The notes under the pieces: model-generated | What the model saw: only the letters and a program-made list of their open reading frames with translations | The model's database searches: none | What the model was told of the DNA's origin: nothing | Translations under genes and position numbers: made by a program | Origin: Owenia fusiformis | Lineage: Eukaryota > Annelida > Polychaeta > Sabellida > Oweniidae | Assembly: GCA_903813345.2 (NCBI GenBank) | Contig: CAIIXF020000006.1 | Location: forward strand, 20,281,936-20,345,935 | Direction of reading: 5' to 3' | Length of the DNA: 64,000 bases | Shown: piece after piece, positions 49,627 to 61,405 of the stretch | Numbering within the stretch: the stretch's first letter is position 1 | How the letters are laid out: every line of letters begins with the position of its first letter

Positions 49627-50601
49627 CCCAATAGATTCTCTTTATAAATAAAGGCTATAAAAGCATAAATGAGACCTCTCTGAAATTAATGAAGGTGGGT
49701 GGGTGGGTATGATCTAACATTTAACGAAATAGAATTCATGCAGAATTCAATGCAAAAGTTTTGGGACAACCTCTTATTAGTATTTTGTTATTTTACCTTT
49801 TTTGGCACATCTTCATTACAACCATATCGTCAGCATTAGGGCAGAGAGGCAGAACATAACAGCAATGACATCACACCTCTAATCCAAATCTATTGTCTTG
49901 TTTCATGGTTCATGTCTGTTTGTGTTTTGCTCTGTTTTTGTCAAAGCACACAAAGCTCAGTTAATCTGTAAAACAAAGCACACATGTAAGATAAACTAGG
50001 ACATCAACACTTTAATCCAAATCTAACATATTTTACAGTGTTTGTCCAATATGGTGCTTCACTCTGGATTTTTTGAGATTTAAAGCACTCTCAGTTCAGT
50101 TCTCTAAAAATAAAGCACTCATAGAATATGAACTCACAACTTATTTCTAATCCGTTGAGTTGGTTTGTTTCATGACACGCTTTACTAGAATTCAGATTTC
50201 TGTTATTCTCTATTTGTAAGCATTGTAATCCAATCATGTACTCAACATGATTTCTTTTATCAGACGATTCTAAAACATGAAGTTGTTTTTTGGATGAAAT
50301 AAAACTGTGACAAGAGATTGAACAAAATTCTACAATTCTTAATTTGCTTAATATTATATGACCAAAAGTGTCGGTTTAATTTCAAGAGCATTCTTGTTCA
50401 ACTAGTTTTTAACAATAGGTGTTAACAGTGCACCAGCTTTGTATTTAGTTTAATACCACTTGGAAACAGTTTTTCCAATAATGTGTGGGCGTTTTCATAA
50501 ATATTGTCAGTTTATATTATAACTTAAAGACAAAGGTACATGTATAAGTAAAAGGATTAGGTTTTAACATTCGGGTCTCTCCATCCCTTCCTCCAGGTAT
50601 T
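49627..50601. other. Non-coding stretch, no gene seen
   Basis: A GGTGGGTGGGTGGG tract lies at about 49693. Otherwise it is AT-rich without recognisable features. Confidence 0.4.
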
Positions 50602-50959
50602 TCCCCTTTGCATATGTTCGACTTCGATTCTTAAAAGAGAGCTTATAGTCTTCACGCTTTCAGTTTACAATAAATCTCTGATCTCACCGAGCTAATCAGA
50701 GTTCATCGCCAAAATACGGACGACATTCTATATGGTCATTTCCTCTGACATCCCCGCATAGTTAATGAGCATGTATTTAGCATGTGTTCCTTCTACTTTC
50801 ACTGATTGGTTGAGAAAGGTTCAACGTGGTCAGTGGTGGTTAAAATCATTTATTACCTAGGCTGTCACAGGCACCAATCTTAGGGGTGGCACTGTGAAAC
50901 TGTGATGTTGTCTATACTAGGCAGAGAGTAGTTCATATCCAGACTCTGTGTGCAGGGTA
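50602..50959 (-). mobile_element. Family A long copy, reverse orientation
   Basis: This 358-bp copy begins CCCTTTGCATATGTTCGAC and ends AGACTCTGTGTGCAGGGTA, matching 681-751 and 2746-3044 in reverse. The 9-bp flanks CCAGGTATT (50593-50601) and CCAGCTATT (50960-50968) differ at one base. The interior is longer than in the 2746 copy and has no open frame of note. Confidence 0.82.
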
Positions 50960-51327
50960 CCAGCTATTATATATTTATATCAAAATTGAATGGACTTTTA
51001 ACCCCCTACCCCAAACTCAATCCATTACAATGGTGGACATACATGTACAAGGGTATATAGACCTTTACAATGAAATAATATGCTTTAATCAATTCACAAA
51101 CTATTTCATTAATGATTGTAAAATATACAAAGCACTAAAACTGAGCACCTAATCAATGAAGATTACATGCAGTGTAGCATGCAGTGTATTTCATTACTTT
51201 CTCAAGAAGAGCTGTTATATTTTCTTAGTAGTTCTATCATGTTGGGGGAAAACTAGGTTCCTTATTCCTAATATATTGTACTTTACATACTGTTTCGTCT
51301 ATAGTCATGAATCTATTAAGAATAGTA

Positions 51328-51726
51328 TTCAATGTCATTTATTGTGAATTCAATGTAATTTATTGTGAATTCAATGTAATTTATTTTGAATCCAATGTAA
51401 TTTATTGTGAATTCAATGTAATTTATTTCGAATCCACTGTAATTTATTGTGAATTCAATATATTTTTTTGTGAATCTGAGCTTATCTATCATGAATATAA
51501 GATCACGTATTGTGAATTCAAGGTCATTTATTATGAAGTCAAGGTCATTTATTATGAAATCAAGGTCATTTATTATGAAGTCAATGTCACTTATTATGAA
51601 GTCAAGGTCATTTATTATGAAGTCAAGGTCATTTATTATGAAATCAAGCTCATTTTTTATGAAGTCAAGGTCATTTATTATGAAGTCAAGGTCATTTATT
51701 GAATCCAAAGTCATTTATCATTGATC
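51328..51726. repeat. Tandem array of about nineteen 21-bp units, open in several frames
   Basis: The left part repeats CAATGTAATTTATTGTGAATT and the right part CAAGGTCATTTATTATGAAGT. Because 21 is seven codons and the unit lacks stops in several frames, long frames appear on both strands (heptapeptide repeats such as VIYYEVK or NDLDFII). I read this as a minisatellite, not a gene. Degenerate relatives of the unit continue to about 51900. Confidence 0.93.
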
Positions 51727-52055
51727 CAACATCACTAATATTATTACCTTATCCGTGAACTTGGTGGCCTCCTGCTATTACAATTTATTTCTGATCCAAT
51801 GTCATTTTAAGAAGATCTAATTCATGAATCCAGTTGAAGTGAAATATTGTAAATCCAACATTGTTATTGTAAGGCAATCAATATCATTGTAAATCTAATA
51901 TCATGTTATTGTTAGTCTCCTGCTACTCAGATATAAAATATCCATTAATAACAAAATCTGTAAAACTGTGAGAACAATTCCTTTGGGACAGGCAACCTTT
52001 ATTCAATATTTCGGCATATCATCGAGGAAATCTCCATAGTTCCATTTAGATGGTG

Positions 52056-52948
52056 GTTTCCATGGCAACACTGTTCACATATCCATGGTAACAATATACG
52101 GCATGCTTAAATGTCAAAGGCTCTTTTCCTTTCAATGTTTCTGTAATATGTATATTTGAATAAAATATTGAATTATCTTGCATAGCTCTACAATTTGGAG
52201 GTCTGTCTACATGTCTCATCGCAACTGGTTTATTCATTTTAAATCATTCTCTTTGCAATGCCATTGTTTAAGTGGAAAAACATGGCCTCTTGACATTTTG
52301 TGAATGAATTCACTTGTATGTGATCATTTGGCATTTGTATGGGTAATCATTATGTCATGGAATCATTATAATGAAGACAGACTTTTTAGAGAAAATTGCC
52401 AAAGTGTGTAAATTCAACTTGATGTTGTAAGGCTGATACTTGTAACTTGATGTCATGTACAAGTCTAAGTTTAAGTTTAACTCAGAAGAATAATGGTTGC
52501 TATGGAAACAGGATTTAGTTGAATATTTAAATGACGATTTATACACATCAATAATAGCTTTGTATATAAAGGGTCCTCATGAAAATAATTTTTATAGTTT
52601 GGCTTCAAGTCAATGTGACCTACTCACCAAAACAGCTGGGGAGAAGAAACTACTGTAGACACAAGACTATCTTTTTGACTTAGGTTAACATGACTTGCCA
52701 CCATTCTTACAAGATATGATACAGTTTTCTCTCAGTTCATTGACATTCAAATTGAAATTATCAATTCTCAGAAAACTTTTCTAAGTTGCTCTCAAGGAGA
52801 TATGACTATTATAGGCGATCAGACTGAGTTTGTAAACAGATACAGAGACTGAAATTTTTCCCTCGTTCTATTAATAATGCCATGGAAACTTACAATAGTA
52901 TCTGTTGCTATGGTAACTTCATTATCACTCTCCTGTTGCTACGGTAAT
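52056..52948. promoter_or_regulatory. Cluster of RFX/X-box-like motifs
   Basis: Matches to the X-box pattern GTTNCCATGGNAAC occur at 52056-52069 (GTTTCCATGGCAAC), 52081-52092 (partial), 52496-52509 (GTTGCTATGGAAAC), 52904-52917 (GTTGCTATGGTAAC) and 52935-52948 (GTTGCTACGGTAAT). A half-like CCATGGAAAC lies at about 52880. RFX factors use such sites at ciliary and other genes. No dependent gene is visible, so function is inference. Confidence 0.4.
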
Positions 52949-54871
52949 GATTCATCCACAGGTTTCTATCTGTCAGAGGCAGTTGCTGGATGTATCCTTC
53001 AGTCAATCACTGGAAATAGATATAAATTAGTTCATTGATATGCATATGATTAAGACTTAAGATCAAGAAATTAACAAGAATGGGGGGCATATTATGGGCA
53101 ACGGGGCAATTCTATTCTAAGCTCACATATAAGCTCAAAATGGGTCAATATTCTCAAATGGCACAAGAAAAAAAAATTTTGAAATAATTTTTGAGCTTCG
53201 CATGTCAATACACCCTTTCTCTGACTTCACCAATGCCATTGTCTTATGTTTATAACAAGAGAGTCTTCGCAAATGTTAGATGCAGTACAACCTGACTGTA
53301 GATATAGACTTATATAGAGTCAGATTTGCAAATTCATACAATGTAAGTATATGATTCCTATTGTAACCTTAGGATGTCTATGACCCCTATTTCAATGTTA
53401 TGCTCTGGACCCCCACCCCTATCTTATCTCTCCTTGTAGAGATGTTTGAGTGGGACAAGGAATAGCACGACTAGTAACAAAATCTGAGCATTTAATAAAG
53501 TACATTCTGATAAATCTAAAATTGGAACATATTGCATTTTTAAAATAGACAGCTGACAAAACAAGATATTAATTTACTCACTTTTAACACGAAAAATGTG
53601 TTTAGAACCCTTAAGTTGCCAATGTTTGGTTCATGTGGAAATACAAGTATGTATATTCCATCCTCTATTATATTCAGATAGCATGAGTTAAACTGACTGT
53701 ATTTTCCAATACGGCATACAGATGTACTAATAGCCACAGTAGTTATTTCTATTTGACCTTACCCAGAATATAAATTCACTGTACTTATCAGATGCATTCC
53801 CAAATCCAATCAATTTCCAATCTAATTCACTTACCCCTACACTTACATACCTATCTAACTCTACCTCACTGAGTTTTTATTGTGCTCCAGCACGATATCA
53901 GAATTCAAACTAATATAAAGATCTGAATCTTACTTTATATATCCACAACTTACCAATCAGTGAAACTACCCGCTTGACTAAAATATCTAGAATTGTGATT
54001 TCTTTTGTATAGTATTGAGAATACAGAGATAAGACAGAGGAATTATATACATAGGCCCATAGCTTATATTCAGAATCATATAGAAATGCAAAAATCCCAG
54101 CTATTTCTTTCGATTTTTAGTACTAATTTGAGTAAAATATACATCATTCCTGAAATATTTTGGCAGACATCAGCTATTGAACCCAACATTCTTACATCAC
54201 TTAAGGCCCATACAAGTTAATTCTCCATTTAGAAAAACTGTTTTTTGTAAAGAATGACGTAACCTCAAGCTTTTTTCTCTCCCTCTTTTGACAAAATAAA
54301 ATAAAGCTAAATTTTGAAAGAACTGGTTTGACCTTAAGGTTTTGGAGTAACCATGCAAGTACCACTAAACAGATATTTAATATGTGAGGGCTTATCACTT
54401 CTAGTTGCACTTGCAGTCTCAAAATTAGATTATTCTATCATAGGCTTTGTGCAGTTTCTCATGCAACTACCACAATCAGTAATGCCAACTTGCACATACT
54501 GAACCGATTGATACCTGAATGGGGAAAATATGATGCATGAAATATTCCCAAGGGTGTAAACTGACTAGAAAGACAGGAAGTACAAGTATGTATATTGCAA
54601 TGCAAGTCTTACGAGTATATACATATTCAGCCCTCGCTTGAATAATATCTGGCGAATATCTAAAACATTTCGCTCAAGTGGATCAATGCAATATCCAGGC
54701 AGATATTAGATAACACTATAGTACCAAAATATGGTAGAAAATTCTTTCATGGTAAGATGTAATCACCATGCCATAGAACCTCACCCTAAACGAACCTTCA
54801 CTTATAAATTTGGATGCATTTCATGACAAACATACCTCATAAATACTTCTAGCAAGTAAACGCTTCTTTTG
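52949..54871. other. Non-coding stretch, no gene seen
   Basis: Short open frames at 53540, 54005 and 54201 have no domain or splice support. No repeats stand out before the array starts. Confidence 0.4.
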
Positions 54872-57440
54872 ATGACATATCTCTTATGTGAACAGAACAC
54901 ACCTCCTATCATGAATAACTCTCTCATGAGAACACCTCTCATATATAACCACATCTCTCATGAGAACACCTCTATATATAACCACATCTCTCATGAGAAC
55001 ACCTCTCATATATAACCACATCTCTCATGAGAACACCTCTATATATAACCACATCTCTCATGAGAACACCTCTCATAAATAACCACATCACTCATGACAA
55101 CACCTCTCATAAATAACCACATCTTTCAAGAGATGAGAACACCTCTCATATATAACCACATCACTCATGACAACACCTCTCATAAATAACCACATCTTTC
55201 AAGAGATGAGAACACCTCTCATAAATAACCACATCACTCATGACACCTCTCATAAATAACCACATCTTTCAAGAGATGAGAACACCTCTCATATATAAGC
55301 ACATCTCTCATGAAAACACCTCTCATATATTATCACATCTCTCATGAGAACACCTCTCTTATATAACCACATTTCTTATGAGAACTCCTCTCATATATAA
55401 CCATATCTCTCATGAGAACACCCCTCATTTATAACCACATCTATCATGAGAACACTTCTCATATGTAACCACATCTCTCATGAGAACACCTCTTATATAT
55501 AACCACATCTCTAATGTAAACACCTCTCATATATAACCACATCTCTCATGAGAACACCTCTCATATATAAACACATCTCTCATGAGAACACCTCTCATAT
55601 ATAAACACATCTCTCATGAGAACACCTCTCATATATAACCACATCTCTCGTGAGAACACCTCTCATATATACAAGCACATCTCTCATGAGATACCTCTCA
55701 TATATAACCACATCTCTCATGAGACCACCTCTCAAATATAACCACATCTCTCATGAGAACACCTCTCATAAATAACCACCTCTCTCATGAGATGAGAACA
55801 CCTCTCATATATAAGCACATCTCTCATGAAAACACCTCTCATATATTATCACATCTCTCATGAGAACACCTCTCTTATATAACCACATTTCTTATGAGAA
55901 CTCCTCTCATATATAACCATATCTCTCATGAGAACACCCCTCATTTATAACCACATCTATCATGAGAACACTTCTCATATGTAACCACATCTCTCATGAG
56001 AACACCTCTTATATATAACCACATCTCTAATGTAAACACCTCTCATATATAACCACATCTCTCATGAGAACACCTCTCATATATAACCACATCTCTCATG
56101 AGAACTCCTCTCATTTATAACCACATCTATCATGAGAACACTTCTCATATGTAACCACAGCTCTCATGAGAACACCTCTCATATATAACCACATCTCTCA
56201 TGAGAACTCCTCTCATATATAACCATATCTCTCATGAAAACACTTCTCATATATAACCACATCTCTCATGAGAACACCTCTCATTTATAACCACATCTAT
56301 CATGAGAACACTTCTCATATGTAACCACATCTCTCATGAGAACACCTCACATATATAACCACATCTCTCATGAGAACACCTCTCATATATAACCACAGCT
56401 CTCATGAGAACACCTTTCAAATATAACCACATCTCTCATGAGAACACCTCTCATATGTAACCAAATCTCTCATGAAAACACCTCACATATATAACCACAT
56501 CTCTCATGAAAACACCTCACATATATAACCAAATCTCTCATGAAAACACCTCACATATATAACCAAATCTCTCATGAAAACACCTCTCATATATAACCAC
56601 ATCTATCATGAGAACACTTCTCATATATAACCACATCTCTCATGAAAACACCTCTCATATATAACCACATCTATCATGAGAACACTTCTCATATGTAACC
56701 ACATCTCTCTTGAGAACACCTCTCATATATAACCACATCTCTCATGAGAACACCTCACATATATAACCACATCTCTCATGAGAACACCTCTCATATATAA
56801 CCACATCTCTCATGAGAACTCCTCTCATATATAACCATATCTCTCATGAAAACACTTCTCATATATAACCACATCTATCATGAGAACACTTCTCATATAT
56901 AAACACATCTCTCATGAAAACACCTCTCATATATAACCACATCTATCATGAGAACACTTCTCATATATAACCACATCTCTCATGTAAACACCTCTCATAT
57001 ATAACCACATCTCTCATGAGAACACCTCTCATATATAAACACATCTCTCATGAAAACACCTCTCATATATAACCACATCTCTCATGAGAACACTTCTCAT
57101 ATATAAACACATCTCTCAATGAGGATACCTGGTGGGAACACCTCATTTATTAGAATGAGAATATCCCACTTTTAAAACATATCTCTATGAGAACTCACCT
57201 CAACATCACATCTTATGTGGATATCTTTCTTATGAGAACACCCCTATCTTATACAAATACATATGAGAACATTAAAGCTAATGAGAATATCTCTCTTCAT
57301 GAACCTAAATCTTGTGAACATACTTATCTTATGAAGCCACCTCTTCTCTGCTAACACCTCTATCATGTGAACACCTATCAAATCAATGTCTACCATACTA
57401 TGAGAACACTTCAACTATAGAGAATACTTCTGTCAAGTGA
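54872..57440. repeat. Large tandem array of 34-bp units
   Basis: The unit combines GAACACCTCTCATATAT and AACCACATCTCTCATGA, two related 17-bp halves, giving an exact 34-bp period (for example unit starts at 55552 and 55586). About 65 units are regular to about 57125, then degrade to about 57440. A block from 55273 to about 55570 recurs from 55789 with almost no change, a 516-bp higher-order duplication. It has no coding potential. The GAACACCTCT core links it to the 43.4-kb array and family C. Confidence 0.96.
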
Positions 57441-59059
57441 GTCTTCCTCTTGTAAAAACCTTTTCATTGTATAGTCTGTTGTTCTCTGGTTTCTATTGTT
57501 TGAATATTTTCAAAAAGTATAATAAATACAGAACTTTGAACTATACAGTTAAGCGTTTATTACAATGTATGCTAGTGAACAAGATATATGAGCTGAAACA
57601 GATAAATTGCATTTCCACCTGTTTGTTTAGAGTTTGAGATATGTGCAGAAACTTCCCATAACAATTCTGCAGGATTCAAAAGTTCAAGACACCAATAACA
57701 ATCTCATAGTTTGTACAAAATTCATCCTAGCTATAGTCATTCATGAATTTTATCATTCTTTAAAAAAAACAGACAAATATTCAACTCCAAATGAATGGCC
57801 ACTACCCTGGGATCTACAGGCTAGAACTTATTACTATTCTTTTAATAAGACAGACCAATATATAATCTGGTCAGATCCCAACCTACTCCAAATGTAGCTG
57901 CCATTTATAGCCTTTGTTGCAGGTTTGAATCTGTATATGGCAGCTACAAATGCAGGTATAAAATTCTGGACTTCAATTCTGATAGGATAGCTGTTGATCA
58001 ACCTATTCTGCAGATCTGATTTAATAAGGTTAAATAGATGTGCTACGATGAGAAACAATGCTGTTCTAAAGCATTCTGGTATTCATATATCTTGGATGGA
58101 TCGAAAACAGCGTGGGCGAGCTACAAATCTACCAATGGATAAAATTGTAGAACATTATTGATTGGCCAGTCTTCAATATGAGAACTTAACCAGTCGACCT
58201 TATCCTCGATGAACCCTAATCAATTTCATGCGATGGATGATGTTTTGAAACATGCAACAGATTGAAATAGATAGAAATTTGTAAAGAAATGAAATATAAG
58301 ACTAGACTTATAGTTCTTACTCTATATATTACGAAAATTGAAAAATGATATTCATTCATACTTTTGAGAGAAATTATGTTAATGGATATGACAACCGAGA
58401 TATCTTAATAACGAGAAGTGTCCTGATTAATGTTTATAGAATGAAAGAGACACAAGATTAATTCATAAGATTTCTACTGTCCCATACATCCAACCACTTT
58501 TTGTTTTCTTAAAACTTAAATGTAAATACCTCAAAATTTGAATACAGAATTGCTATTTTTGAAAGATTATCCAACAAAAATGAACAATTTTTATAAAATA
58601 ATTTTATCACACATATAAATTCACTTTAATAATTCTATATGTTTACTATGTTCTTACTCTCAATCAGAATATCACTATGTAAACACAAACAAAATTAAAG
58701 ATAAGGAATGTTTACATCGTATTGAGAATATAAAGCAGAACAGAATGTACCTGATATGTCAAAAAGGAGATAAATAATAAATAATCTTAGATTGAATAAC
58801 TTATGTCATAATAGAGACCAGAGTTCAGGAGGATTTGCAGTTTAAACAATATCTAACCAGGCTTGGTAATTGTTGACATATCTATTCCCAGTCCCAACTC
58901 TTACATCTGGCTGCCAGAAATGAAGAATTCTCAATCTGCAATGTTTTAAGGATTAAGCCTTGGGCTCAGTGCATTGTGTGCTGAATCATTCTATTGAAGG
59001 TATTGTTTCCAAATCTTTGCATGTCAACACAGCAGAAATGTAAAGGAACTTTTTGTAAG
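57441..59059. other. Non-coding stretch, no gene seen
   Basis: Adjacent open frames at 57437-57897 have no recognisable domain. A roughly 16-bp TATGGCAGCTACAAATG-like sequence is mirrored as CAAATGTAGCTGCCAT near 57890. Nothing else stands out. Confidence 0.4.
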
Positions 59060-59640
59060 CAGTCGAAATGTTGATACATGCGCAGACCTCTATTTAGTGA
59101 TATTTTCATTTCAAATATGGCGGCCAATCCGATGTCTGACGACCCTTACAAAGAATCTAGGCAGTTTGCATTTTTACCTCCTGTGAAATAACAAGTGGAA
59201 TTTAGTAGTTGTTTTGTGTTTTATTATCATTCTGCATCGTAATTCTATGTGATGTGGTGTTGAAATGTCAGCAGAAATACATATCAATACGATAATCGAG
59301 TGAATCAGATAACAGATTTTTCGAAACCCCGTCTCGTGCTAAGAGTGTAAAAACTTGTATTAACATGCTCAAAAGTGCCAATGTCAATGTCAAGCTAAAT
59401 CAATGTTGTGTCTAAAACAGGTACCTGATCTACTCAAAACAGCTTGTCATTCACGTGTACACACTTAGCAAACACGGCGAAATGACCTGAATCTTGGAAT
59501 TTCGTTCGAGAGCTAGTAATGTTTGCTCCGGTCTTCGTCATAAGTGTTAATCAGACTTCACGCATGCGCAGGAGAAAAACCATCAACCAATAACGTTTAT
59601 AAATCAATTTTGCGCATGCGCCTTACAACGGTAAAGAAAT
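59060..59640. promoter_or_regulatory. Promoter-like CpG-richer block with NRF1, YY1 and E-box motifs
   Basis: CpG dinucleotides are clearly more frequent than elsewhere. Visible motifs are CATGCGCA (59077-59084), AATATGGCGGCCAAT combining YY1 and CCAAT (59115-59129), CACGTG (59452-59457), CGCATGCGCA (59571-59580) and the NRF1-type TGCGCATGCGCC (59611-59622), beside ACCAATAACG. Another CATGCGCA lies at 59878-59885. These are typical of TATA-less housekeeping promoters. Direction and start site are unknown. Confidence 0.5.
59117..59191 (+). CDS. Candidate first coding exon or short frame starting ATGGCGG
   Basis: An ATG inside a YY1-type ATGGCGGCC opens a 24-codon frame, starting MAANPMSDDPYKES and ending with TAA at 59189-59191. 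YY1 sites that overlap the start codon are common in housekeeping first exons. A possible but weak GTGAAA donor lies just before the stop. I do not recognise the product. It could equally be a short upstream frame or chance. Confidence 0.22.
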   Translation: MAANPMSDDPYKESRQFAFLPPVK

Positions 59641-60407
59641 TCGTATTTATAAACGAACCAGTTTGAGATAACCCGATATCAGTCGGAGAAATCTGACGAT
59701 CTACGAAACTCACTTCAAAAAATCAAATGTGGACTGACGGCGTATTTTACTATGTTTGGATCTAAGATTTTCAGTATAGATAAAGTCTTTTATGATCTTT
59801 CGAATGAGGTAAGTCTCTAGTTCGAAAGACAATCTTATCAACTTGAACAAAAGTTGAGTTTTGATGAAAAAGTTTAACATGCGCAGAAGTCCCATTTTCG
59901 TTGTACCATATTGACTGTAAGGGTCAAGTTGGCAAAGTATCAATTTCAATCTGGAGAGTCAAGTGTCACCTTGACAACTGTTTATAACAAGTGACCTTGA
60001 ATGCAGTGATTGGTGGTATAATATGCTTTATATGAAATACAGTGTTGGGATTGAATGGAACTGGACACACCTTGCCTAGCTATGTGTCTATTTCAAGCAC
60101 AGCCACAGGCCCAGGAAGAAGATTAAATCCCCCACAGATGGCTGGATTTTTCTTAGGAAATACAATATACAGTGGGGGACATAAAGAATTACAAAACCTA
60201 TTGAAATTACATGCTGTCGCACATGTAATAAATTCTTACCTCAGTGTATTCAGTGCTCTATTTCCTCCGTCCTAGTAAGTCCAGATATAATGGAATTCGT
60301 GTCTATAATGACAAATAAGAACTTAAAAATTTGAAGTGGAATTCACCTGTTAATGCCGACTCTTCAAATGTTGAGGTGATTTTGGAGCCCGATTACGCCG
60401 CAATGTG

Positions 60408-60545
60408 GATTGGCTCCCAGAATGCAACATGACACGTGTCAGCTTTCAAAATGCTGTTTCGCCATTTTGAAATCTGTCACGAGAAAATAAGGTTACATTA
60501 TGTTGCATTCTGGGAGTCACTCCTTGGATCACAAACATGGCGATT
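60408..60545. promoter_or_regulatory. Promoter-like block with paired ZNF143-type sites
   Basis: CTCCCAGAATGCAACAT (60414-60430) and its exact complement (60500-60516) contain the ZNF143/Staf core CCCAGAATGC. They enclose CACGTG (60433-60438) and a YY1-type CGCCATTTT (60470-60478). GATTGG abuts the first site (60408-60413), and ATGGCG follows at about 60538. This looks like a second, possibly bidirectional, promoter. Confidence 0.5.
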
Positions 60546-61324
60546 CATAAAAACATTCGTTCGATTTGGTAGAGATTTATCCATCATTTGCAGGTACATG
60601 TATGAAGCTTTGGATCCATTTATTGTGCTACTTGCAGTGAATGGGAATTATTTTTCTACCGCTTGGGAGAGTTTGAGACACGAAACTTAGAATTTAGCTC
60701 ATTGTGACAACTTTTGAGGGTTGAGATTTATTTTTGTCCCGCACTTTAGAAATAATCTGCCATCTGTGAAATCTGTTAAGTCTTCTTCCTGGGTGTGTGA
60801 CCACAACTCAAACAGTCAATGAAGACGTAGTATCTCCTCGTCGTTACCTTACAACGGTCGGATTTATGTGGCAAGTCCATCCACCAGAATTTGGCAGAAA
60901 TTGAGTTGAGAGCATTTGATTTCAAGTCAAGTATTTGATTGGAATTATGAGAAAGTTATGAATAAAACATTACCAACCTGTGCATTTAAACTCGAATTGT
61001 GAAGTGTATCAATTAGCAGACGTGTACTGCTCTATTGGCCCTGAAATTTGACTTTCTTCGGATAAAATTAAAAATCCAACAGATTTTCTTACTTCCGGAA
61101 AAGCCATGACAAGGCTCGTGAGTGTTATTTTCCAAATAGTGTTTTACATGATTCCTGAATTTACAATTTCTAGAAAATTGAGTAAAACAATAAAAATGAT
61201 TGGCCACCCATTTACTTCTTTGATATAATTACTAAAACTGAAAATATACATAAAATAAGATTTATTATTTGAAATTTAATTATGTTTGCTTTATACACTT
61301 TAAATCATCAGACTTATCATCCAA
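60546..61324. other. Stretch between promoter-like block and tRNA gene
   Basis: Open frames here (60436-60690, 61013-61207) have no recognisable domain. A TTTGCAG acceptor-like site lies at about 60593. Nothing firm can be called. Confidence 0.35.
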
Positions 61325-61396
61325 GGTTCTATGGTGTAATGGTTAGCACTCTGGACTTTGAATCCAGCGATCCGAGTTCAAATCTCGGTAGAACCT
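61325..61396 (+). tRNA. tRNA-Gln (anticodon TTG)
   Basis: This 72-nt gene folds as a cloverleaf. The acceptor stem GGTTCTA (61325-61331) pairs with TAGAACC (61389-61395). The anticodon stem CTGGA/TCCAG encloses the loop CTTTGAA with anticodon TTG at 61358-61360. The T arm contains the B box GTTCAAATC (61376-61384). There is no intron. Canonical A and B boxes and a following T run indicate a functional Pol III gene that reads CAA codons. Confidence 0.96.
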
Positions 61397-61400
61397 ACTC

Positions 61401-61405
61401 TTTTT
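61401..61405 (+). terminator. Pol III terminator
   Basis: A run of five T residues lies five bases after the end of the tRNA-Gln gene, as expected for RNA polymerase III termination. Confidence 0.85.

Noticed and set aside
51307-51714. Long overlapping open frames on both strands encoding heptapeptide repeats
   Set aside because: They are explained by a stop-free 21-bp tandem unit; several frames are open at once and no flanking gene structure is seen.
54872-57440. A CRISPR-like regular repeat array
   Set aside because: There are no unique spacers; the sequence is a continuous 34-bp satellite in a eukaryotic context.
57437-58058. Adjacent small frames after the satellite
   Set aside because: AT-rich codon content, no domain, and no splice or start context.
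60042-60690. Frames of 77 and 84 codons between the promoter-like blocks
   Set aside because: They contain no domain, and the second runs straight through the inverted ZNF143-type pair, which reads better as regulatory DNA.
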